This document shows, piece by piece, positions 1 to 5,431 of a DNA stretch of 14,172 nt (the stretch's first letter is position 1; every line of letters starts with the position of its first letter). The notes beneath the pieces were generated by a model. That model worked only from the letters and a program-made list of their open reading frames with translations. It was not told where the DNA came from and did no database searches. The position numbers were made by a program, and so were the translations under genes. Source of the stretch: JBAYFX01 sp041666965 (GTDB lineage: Bacteria > Patescibacteriota > Microgenomatia > UBA12405); contig JBAYFX010000019.1 of assembly GCA_041666965.1 (NCBI GenBank), forward strand, positions 1-14,172, read 5' to 3'.

Positions 1-365
1 CCAATACGAGCTGAGGGGTCAGTTGATTGACGCAAATAATAAGCCGAATTGGTTTTTGAAAACTGATAAGCCTGGCTATTAGGCCTGGGTGTGATAATGA
101 CTGGGTAATTAAAAGATCTAATTATCTTGAGTTTACGGGGATTAACAAGTGGAGGTAAAAAAATCGTTAAGGGGATTTTCTTTTTCTGACAAAAGTGGGC
201 AGCAGATATGGCGGCGTTACCGGATGAGGAAATTACGGCTTGGGAAAAACCCAGAGATTTTAGACGGGTAATTTGAAAAGGTAAGGCTCGGTCTTTGGCA
301 GAACCGGAGGGGTTGGTGTTTTCCAATTTAAATAAAATGCCAGCAATAGTTGATATGGGTGTCAT
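1..365 (-). CDS. PLP-dependent fold-type-II enzyme, threonine synthase/cysteine synthase-like (partial, C-terminus beyond window)
   Basis: This is the first 121 residues of a PLP enzyme of the tryptophan synthase beta/threonine synthase superfamily; the rest lies left of position 1. The sequence shows KLENTNPSGSAKDR at about residues 13-26, where K24 is the expected Schiff-base lysine. It also shows SSSGNAAISAA at about residues 46-56, the phosphate-binding Asn/Gly-rich loop, and LRQSTDPSARIG near the break. The ATG at 363-365 is the first usual start after an in-frame TAA at 381-383, so the N-terminus is unusually short: the protein starts almost directly at the 'TP' motif that precedes the PLP lysine segment. 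The substrate cannot be decided between threonine synthase, a beta-replacement enzyme or a dehydratase. It is divergent from a LysW-like gene with 27 bp between start codons, which hints at shared control or a shared amino acid pathway. The family is clear; the reaction is not. Confidence 0.8.
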   Translation of the reverse strand, partial: MTPISTIAGILFKLENTNPSGSAKDRALPFQITRLKSLGFSQAVISSSGNAAISAAHFCQKKKIPLTIFLPPLVNPRKLKIIRSFNYPVIITPRPNSQAYQFSKTNSAYYLRQSTDPSARI

Positions 366-366
366 A

Positions 367-372
367 TATAAT
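367..372 (+). promoter_or_regulatory. Putative -10 box of the lysW-like gene
   Basis: A perfect TATAAT lies 20 bp before the ATG at 393, which predicts a leader of about 13 nt without a Shine-Dalgarno sequence. No good -35 is seen at 17 bp spacing; TTGATA at 350-355 is only 11 bp away. On the opposite strand TAAAAT (386-391) and TATTAT (368-373) are candidate -10 boxes for the PLP enzyme, so the two promoters would overlap within the 27-bp divergent gap. Confidence 0.4.
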
Positions 373-392
373 AGGGTCAGTTACTATTTTAT

Positions 393-563
393 ATGATTAT
401 GAAGCTACAAAGTAAAATTGTTTGTCCGGATTGCCAAACTGACATAGCGGTTATTAACCCACTTAATATTGGCGATATTTTGGAGTGCTTGGAATGTGGG
501 ACTGAAGTTGAAGTAATTAGCCTTGATCCATTGAAATATCGAGAGCTTATTGAAGAAAAGTAG
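393..563 (+). CDS. LysW-like small zinc-ribbon protein without the usual C-terminal EDWGE tail
   Basis: This is a 56-residue acidic protein starting MIMKLQSKIVCPDCQTDI. It has C11-x2-C14 and then, about 20 residues later, C-L-E-C-G followed by TEVEVISLDPL. This matches LysW/ArgW, the amino-group carrier proteins that hold alpha-aminoadipate or glutamate during lysine or arginine synthesis. Those carriers end in EDWGE, and the terminal Glu side chain is the attachment point. Here the protein stops after LIEEK, and neither other frame downstream restores DWGE, so this is not a simple frameshift. It may be a zinc ribbon that lost carrier function or uses a different residue. ATG 393 is used; an in-frame ATG at 399 is an alternative. 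It is the only plus-strand gene found, and its last 17 bp overlap the 3' end of the converging NlpC/P60 gene. No Shine-Dalgarno is visible. Confidence 0.78.
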   Translation: MIMKLQSKIVCPDCQTDIAVINPLNIGDILECLECGTEVEVISLDPLKYRELIEEK

Positions 564-1251
564 GGCCAGAAAAACAGATTAAGCGGTAAACCCCATCACC
601 TGAATTTGGAAAAAACAAGCTGGTGTAAGGTTGTAAATCAAGGGTGGTGTCTGACCACAATTGGTGGGTTAGGTCAAGATTGGGGTGGGTAAGAGTGATT
701 TGACCGAAGTGGACTCCCCGGGTGGTAGTTCTGTTTGAGGAGTTTATGTAAATTATTTTGGTTGGTAGTTTTTGAGTAACAAAAACTATATGTCTACCTT
801 TGTCCATGCGAATAAAATCACCAGTCTTAACAAGGTTTAAGTCAGTGATGGGGAGTGAATTGTGGGGTAAGGTGAGCTGGTTGGCTGAAAGTGAACGGGG
901 TCCCAAACGTCCTTGGTTGGTAACTGAAGACACGACCTTAAAAAGAATTCCCGAACCGCCGTGGAGTTGGTCCCAATAATCTGATAGGTGGTAAGTGAGT
1001 CCGGAACAGTCAATGCCTATCTTGTGACGTTTTTGGAGGTTATAGATTTGTGATGGTGAAAGCTCTTGGAGGTTTAGTTTTTCAAGTGTGGCGGCACAAT
1101 TAGTGGCGTAAACAAGTTCGGTCCACTTGGCCTTACCGCCAAAAACTGCTTCGGATTCCAAAGCACCATTTTTCCAGACATTACGGGCATAGGGCATGCC
1201 AATGTAGTGCTTAATTTCCCCAAGCAGCAAGCTTAGTTTAGACCTAACCAT
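547..1251 (-). CDS. NlpC/P60-family cysteine peptidase
   Basis: The predicted product is a 234-residue papain-like hydrolase of the NlpC/P60 type, which cuts peptide bonds in peptidoglycan stems (typically gamma-D-Glu-DAP) or related amides. From the ATG at 1251 it shows YIGMPYARN near residue 20, the nucleophile motif GIDCSGLTYHL with C82, and GDFIRMDKGRHIVFV with the catalytic His at 154. A later segment, IYINSSNRTTTRGVHFG, probably supplies the third polar residue (N170). Between GMPYA and DCSGL lie about 60 residues, much longer than the short gap usual in the family. No signal peptide or membrane segment is evident, so export is unclear. The ATG at 1251 overlaps mraY by 19 bp and is preferred to an upstream TTG at 1287. 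It is last in the mur operon, which fits a wall-related role. Confidence 0.8.
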   Translation of the reverse strand: MVRSKLSLLLGEIKHYIGMPYARNVWKNGALESEAVFGGKAKWTELVYATNCAATLEKLNLQELSPSQIYNLQKRHKIGIDCSGLTYHLSDYWDQLHGGSGILFKVVSSVTNQGRLGPRSLSANQLTLPHNSLPITDLNLVKTGDFIRMDKGRHIVFVTQKLPTKIIYINSSNRTTTRGVHFGQITLTHPNLDLTHQLWSDTTLDLQPYTSLFFPNSGDGVYRLICFSGPTFLQ

Positions 1252-2267
1252 AATCCAAAAATAGCTAATATGATTCCAGCCAACCAAGCACGGAAAACAA
1301 TTTTTGGTTCTTCCCAGCCCATATGCTGGAGAGTCAAGTGAAGTGGAGCAGCGGGGAATACTTTCCTGTGAAGCAGACGTTTACTTAGAATCTGAATAGT
1401 GCTAGACATGCCTTCAACAATAAAAGGAAAGCCAACAATAACCAGTGGAACAACTTTACCAAGAAGGAGGGCAATAACAGCAATTGTAGCTCCAAAAGAA
1501 AGTGACCCAACATCACCTAACCAGATACGGGCAGGGTGAACATTGAAGTAAAGAAAAGCTATTAGTGAACCGATCCAGAGACTCAAAAATAAGGAAATGG
1601 GAGTATCAAGTGAATTGGCCGAAAGAACCCAGAAAGCAAAAAGACTAATCATTAAAAGACCACAGGATAAGCCGTCAAGACCATCGGTAATATTGAAAAA
1701 ATTGGCGAAGGTGACAATAAACATGGTGGCAATGGGAATAAAAGATAGACCTAAGCTAATGGGGCCAAGAAAGGGAAGATAGATAAAGTTAATTCCCAGT
1801 CGAAAAAAAATTAATGAGCTGATGATGATGGCTAAAATTAGTTGAAGAATTAGTTTGTGCTTCATTCTTAAGCCAAAAAAACCAGATTGTTTGAAGCCGA
1901 AAAATTTGTAAATATCGTCGTATAAACCAAGAATTCCGAAACTAATAAACGAGAAAAAGATTATTTGAAGCTCAGCATCCATGCGAAAATTAGTTGAAAT
2001 GAAAATTCCACTAAATTTTAGAAGCGGCAATAATATAAGAAACATGATTGAGACTGAAAAAATTATCAAAAGACCTCCCCCAACCGGTGTGCCTACTTTA
2101 GAACTGTGGAATTTATCAAAAATTGAAGTGGGTTTGTTTTGAAAATCGAGAGTAGTTTGTTTTTGGCGGAGAAATTTAAAACGGTAAAGAAGGTTTATGA
2201 ATGGAATAACTAGAATACTGCTGATTAAAAATGAAAAAAGAAGTAAACCTAAAAAAAGTTGTGTCAT
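1233..2267 (-). CDS. mraY: Phospho-N-acetylmuramoyl-pentapeptide-transferase
   Basis: MraY transfers phospho-MurNAc-pentapeptide from UDP to undecaprenyl phosphate at the inner face of the membrane, making lipid I. The 344-residue product has about ten hydrophobic helices. Family motifs appear in order: HSSKVGTPVGGG (54-65), the DD pair D117-D118, NFFNITDGLDGL (189-200), NVHPARIWLGDVGS with D252, and the C-terminal PLH...GWEEPK region. The usual HHH motif reads H310-L311-T312, so two of three histidines are replaced; H315 lies nearby. Length is normal for the family. The gene begins 2 bp after the stop of the Mur ligase upstream and has no visible Shine-Dalgarno, suggesting translational coupling. 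MraY itself is clear against WecA-type relatives because of the SSK-TP-GG motif and the Mur neighbours. Confidence 0.95.
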   Translation of the reverse strand: MTQLFLGLLLFSFLISSILVIPFINLLYRFKFLRQKQTTLDFQNKPTSIFDKFHSSKVGTPVGGGLLIIFSVSIMFLILLPLLKFSGIFISTNFRMDAELQIIFFSFISFGILGLYDDIYKFFGFKQSGFFGLRMKHKLILQLILAIIISSLIFFRLGINFIYLPFLGPISLGLSFIPIATMFIVTFANFFNITDGLDGLSCGLLMISLFAFWVLSANSLDTPISLFLSLWIGSLIAFLYFNVHPARIWLGDVGSLSFGATIAVIALLLGKVVPLVIVGFPFIVEGMSSTIQILSKRLLHRKVFPAAPLHLTLQHMGWEEPKIVFRAWLAGIILAIFGLWLGLN

Positions 2268-2269
2268 GA

Positions 2270-3607
2270 CTAAATTGTAGCTGATTTTTGATGACTAACG
2301 ATTTGTTGAAGTGAGGACAACCCAATTTGCCCACCTGAACTAAAGTGAACGATAACGGTTTTTTCAGAAGGTGGTTGGGAAAGAGTTTGAGTTATTACCT
2401 CATAATCTGGTAAATAAGTTAGTTTATTCCCCAATAGCTGGCGGTAATATTGGGGGGTAGCCCGTTGGGACTTAGATACAGAGGATGAGTAATTTAGAGG
2501 GCCCAGAATTACCGAGTCAGAAAGATGGAGGGAATCGGCTAATAATTTAACACTGGATTTATATAAAAGACTGGTAGCGTGGGGTTCGAAAAATGTAATA
2601 ATTTTGAAATCTGGATAGTGGTTTTTAATGGCGTCAAGAGCTGCCTCTACGCGCGGTGCTGACTGAGCAAAGTCGTCGATTATAACTAGCGATGGACTAG
2701 AATAGATTATTTCAAGACGCCGATGAATGCCCTTAAATGACGACAAAGCTTCAATAACTTTAGCTTCGGGAAAGCCGAGGTTTATAAGTAAAGTGGCGGC
2801 GGCGACTAAATTTTCCAAATTAGCCAGGCCGATTAATGTGGTTTGAATTTTAGTTTTAAGACTTAAGTTATAAGGAATAGCGTTGGGGAAAGAGGCAGCC
2901 AAGCGAGTTGCGGACTTTGAGGCGGGATTATAAACAAAGGTACTTTTTGGGGTTAAACGGTTGACTAAATTTGAAAAGGCTTCAAAGTTTAGCTCTTCGG
3001 TTTCATAACTTTCCCGGTGTTCCCAATCGGCACTGGTAAGCAGCAGATGTTTTATGGGGTAATAATCAAACTTAGGTCCGGTATCAAGACCGTTAATATC
3101 TTCACCGGCTTCAATAACCGAGTAATCATCTTTGTTTAATTCGAGTGAAGGGAAGTGGTTTACCGGAAAACCACCATAAAAATAGGTTGGAAAGACACCC
3201 AGTTTTAATAAAGCCCAAGAAAGGGCAGCCGAAATGGTAGTTTTTCCAAAAGTTCCAGTTACAATTATTGGATTTTTAGACTCCATTAATAACCCCAAAA
3301 AGCTACTGGCGGAAATGTATTTTAAATTTAAGGCGACTGCCTGGTTAAACTCCGTTTGGGTTTGTTTGAACTTGTTATAAGAACCTCCAACAATTACCAA
3401 GTCAATTTTGGGGGTGATGGGGGTGGTGTTGATTTCAATTTTGGCATCGGACAAAATTGTGCTGACTGGTGGATATATTTTTTCCTGATCAGTTCCAGTT
3501 ACTTTTATACCCAGCTTAATAAGTTCTAGGGCCAAGGGTGTGGTCATGGTACCGGCTATGCTTAAAATATGGATGTGGTGAATGCCGATTAAAAATTTGG
3601 GAATCAT
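2270..3607 (-). CDS. Mur ligase family protein, MurC/Mpl-type
   Basis: This is an ATP-dependent amide ligase of 445 residues. The N-terminal Rossmann segment IHILSIAGTMTTPLALEL...GIKVTGTDQEKIYPPVST (about 12-50) resembles Mpl and MurC, which bind UDP-MurNAc substrates. The ATP loop is VTGTFGKTT (116-124), with Phe where MurC/Mpl usually have His. TSADWEHRESY (191-201) and, near the middle of the C-terminal half, KGIHRRLEI...IIDDFAQSAPRVEAAL match the central and C-terminal Mur ligase domains. Mpl recycles L-Ala-gamma-D-Glu-DAP onto UDP-MurNAc, whereas MurC adds L-Ala. With no other MurC in view, this may serve as the organism's MurC, and sequence alone does not separate the two. The ATG at 3607 forms an ATGA overlap with the upstream gene and is preferred to a TTG at 3625. 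Confidence 0.85.
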   Translation of the reverse strand: MIPKFLIGIHHIHILSIAGTMTTPLALELIKLGIKVTGTDQEKIYPPVSTILSDAKIEINTTPITPKIDLVIVGGSYNKFKQTQTEFNQAVALNLKYISASSFLGLLMESKNPIIVTGTFGKTTISAALSWALLKLGVFPTYFYGGFPVNHFPSLELNKDDYSVIEAGEDINGLDTGPKFDYYPIKHLLLTSADWEHRESYETEELNFEAFSNLVNRLTPKSTFVYNPASKSATRLAASFPNAIPYNLSLKTKIQTTLIGLANLENLVAAATLLINLGFPEAKVIEALSSFKGIHRRLEIIYSSPSLVIIDDFAQSAPRVEAALDAIKNHYPDFKIITFFEPHATSLLYKSSVKLLADSLHLSDSVILGPLNYSSSVSKSQRATPQYYRQLLGNKLTYLPDYEVITQTLSQPPSEKTVIVHFSSGGQIGLSSLQQIVSHQKSATI

Positions 3608-4203
3608 GGGTTGAGGGGCTGCCAAGAATTATTTAGGAAATACTCAAATCCGGGCATATTTCTTTTATAATAACCATATTTGGTAGTAGGATTAAAACCG
3701 CCCAAATAACAAAAGCGATGACCTGACTTTTGGCTATCAATTACAGCCTGAAGTACCATACGGATGGGTAGGTTTGATTTGGCCAAGTTCGGATCGTAAA
3801 AAACATAAGCAATATGACTAATTTCAGGGTCCGAATAACAGAGGGCATAGGCAAGGGGGGGCGTATCTTCAAGACTCCAAGTATAAATGTGATTAAAAAT
3901 GTGATTTTTAAAAATATTTTTAATAGATGAGGGGGGGAACTCCCAACCCAGAGTTTTTACCCAGCCAATGATTTGTTTTTTAATTGAAGGAGAAAGGACA
4001 AATTGGTTAAGGGGAAAATATAAAAAATTCCAATCCGAGGTTGAGTTAAGAATTCTGCGGTTTTCTGAACTAAGTCGAAAGTTGTTAAGGTTGGCGCGGG
4101 AAGAAGTGTCCTGGTACCATAAGCCTTTTTGATTACGCTGGGGTAACCAACCCTGAGAATACAAATCGGAGGGGGTGAGAGTGGAAGTTAAATTAAGTGT
4201 CAT
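3604..4203 (-). CDS. Arginyl-tRNA-protein transferase (Bpt/ATE)-like acyltransferase
   Basis: This is a 199-residue protein with the signature layout of the aminoacyl-tRNA-protein transferase fold (GNAT/FemABX-like). LYSQGWLPQRNQKGLWYQ at about 14-31 matches 'l...GfRRsG...Y'. NNFRLSSENRRILN (40-53) matches 'F.pS..qRR...N'. AYVFYDPNLAKSNLP (132-146) matches 'vyYDPdl...SLG', and FCYLGGFNPTTKYGYYKRNMPGFEYF (164-189) matches 'YYLGYyi.g...M.YK..f.P.E'. ATE/Bpt enzymes move Arg or Leu from charged tRNA onto proteins. The Cys residues of the ATE N-domain are absent here. Its place between murE and a MurC/Mpl-like ligase suggests tRNA-dependent addition of an amino acid to the muropeptide or a cross-bridge; this is inference. 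The ATG at 4203 overlaps murE by 11 bp; a TTG at 4215 is less likely. Confidence 0.62.
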   Translation of the reverse strand: MTLNLTSTLTPSDLYSQGWLPQRNQKGLWYQDTSSRANLNNFRLSSENRRILNSTSDWNFLYFPLNQFVLSPSIKKQIIGWVKTLGWEFPPSSIKNIFKNHIFNHIYTWSLEDTPPLAYALCYSDPEISHIAYVFYDPNLAKSNLPIRMVLQAVIDSQKSGHRFCYLGGFNPTTKYGYYKRNMPGFEYFLNNSWQPLNP

Positions 4204-5416
4204 GATGGCTTTCAAATCTTTTTTTAAGGGCTAAGAGGAAGGCTTCTTTTTCGGACCAGGGATATTCAGTGTCACCAATTAGCAGAGTAGTTTCGTGCCC
4301 TTTGCCGCAGGCTAGAACTATATCTCCTTTTTTAGCCTGAGTAATAGCTAAATCAAATGCCAGTTGGCGGTTTTCGGCTTCCTGATAAGTAAAATTAGAA
4401 TTAGTTTCAAATCCGGCAATAATTGCCCGATTAATGTCGCTTAATTTCTCGTGACGTAAATCGTCGGTAGTGAGTATTACATGGTCGGCTAGCCTAGAAA
4501 TTACTTGACCCATAATTGGCCGTTTGGACGGGTCTCTCCCTCCGGTGGCTCCAAAGATTAGGATAATTTTGCCCTTGTAGATTTTTTTAAGAGCGGTAAG
4601 GGTTGACTCTAAGGCTTGGGGAGTATGGGCAAAATCAATAATACATTTAATGCCGTAGTTGTTAGGGATTTCTTCCCTACGCCCCGATATTGCCGGAAAA
4701 GGATTGATAGCTTTCAAAAAGATTTGATCATCAATACCCAAATGGCGAGAAACACAAAACGCTGAAAGTATGTTGTATGCCTGATAGTAATACGGGGTGT
4801 CGGTAGTAACAAGGAGCTTGTTGATCTTAAAAGAAAGTCCGTTTACATTCGTTTTAACTACTGATGCTCGAAAATTGCTGGCAGAATCAATACTGAAAGT
4901 TTTGTAGGGTGACTTAAGAAAACGAAGATTTTGGGCGATGAGGGGATTGTCAATATTTACAAAACAGATGTCAGAAAGTGAAGATAGTTTAAATTTTGTT
5001 TGGGTGTAGGTGGTTAAGTTATTAAAATCGTCCAGGTGTTCATGGGTTATGTTAGTTATAAGTGAGGCAGAAAAGTGGCAACCCCAAAACCGAAATTGAT
5101 CTATCCCGTGGGCAGTAACTTCCAAAACGACATATTTAATACCTTTTTTTTGAAATTCGCTGAGGGTTTTTTGAAGAATACGCGAAGATGGAGAAGTAGT
5201 ATGAAGTCCTGGACTGGTAACGGTAGAGACAAGTTCGGCTTCCAGGCCAGCCTCAACTAAAAGGTGGTGAATTAAGGTGACGGTTGTTGTTTTACCATCG
5301 GTTCCAGTAACGCCAATTAATTTTAAGTTACGACTGGGAAAGCCATATACAAAATTCCAAAAGATAGCTTTAGGAAAATGCCAAGAAAAGTTTTTAATAA
5401 CCTGGATTAATCTCAT
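4193..5416 (-). CDS. murE: MurE-like UDP-MurNAc-tripeptide ligase lacking the N-terminal domain
   Basis: MurE adds the third stem amino acid, meso-DAP or L-Lys, to UDP-MurNAc-L-Ala-D-Glu using ATP. The 407-residue product is clearly shorter than the usual roughly 490. It begins almost directly at the central ATPase domain: VTGTDGKTTT (36-45), LEVTAHGIDQFR (98-109), THEHLDDF (124-131), with K141 or K143 as candidates for the carbamylated lysine. The C-terminal domain has SGRRE (244-248), DFAHTP (261-266), GATGGRDPSKRP (289-300) and GKGHE (371-375). The substrate-selecting loop, DNPR in DAP-adding enzymes, reads D318-D319-L320-R321. The Arg that contacts DAP is kept, which weakly favours DAP. 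The UDP-binding N-terminal domain is missing. The ATG at 5416 lies 9 bp after the ftsI stop. Confidence 0.87.
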   Translation of the reverse strand: MRLIQVIKNFSWHFPKAIFWNFVYGFPSRNLKLIGVTGTDGKTTTVTLIHHLLVEAGLEAELVSTVTSPGLHTTSPSSRILQKTLSEFQKKGIKYVVLEVTAHGIDQFRFWGCHFSASLITNITHEHLDDFNNLTTYTQTKFKLSSLSDICFVNIDNPLIAQNLRFLKSPYKTFSIDSASNFRASVVKTNVNGLSFKINKLLVTTDTPYYYQAYNILSAFCVSRHLGIDDQIFLKAINPFPAISGRREEIPNNYGIKCIIDFAHTPQALESTLTALKKIYKGKIILIFGATGGRDPSKRPIMGQVISRLADHVILTTDDLRHEKLSDINRAIIAGFETNSNFTYQEAENRQLAFDLAITQAKKGDIVLACGKGHETTLLIGDTEYPWSEKEAFLLALKKRFESHHDT

Positions 5417-5419
5417 TAC

Positions 5420-5431
5420 AGTTGATTATAA
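5420..5431 (-). promoter_or_regulatory. Shared start-proximal element TTATAATCAACT before murE
   Basis: On the minus strand TTATAATCAACT ends 3 nt before the murE ATG. The identical 12-mer ends right at the ATG of the lipoprotein gene (8859-8870). It contains a perfect TATAAT (5425-5430 on the plus strand). If used as a -10 box it would give a leaderless or almost leaderless mRNA. No convincing -35 is seen at 16-18 bp, so promoter activity is only a possibility. Confidence 0.3.

Noticed and set aside
547..563. Frameshift having removed DWGE from the LysW-like protein
   Set aside because: Neither of the other two frames after GAAGAAAAG encodes anything like DWGE, so a single indel does not explain the missing tail.
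1285..1287. TTG start for the NlpC/P60 gene
   Set aside because: An in-frame ATG at 1251 gives a smaller overlap with mraY and begins just before the conserved domain.
1597..1782. Plus-strand open frames inside mraY and other minus-strand genes
   Set aside because: They are antisense to strongly conserved genes, low in family signal, and have no supporting start signals.
3623..3625. TTG start for the MurC/Mpl-like gene
   Set aside because: The ATG at 3607 makes a classic ATGA overlap with the upstream stop and lies just before the Rossmann motif.
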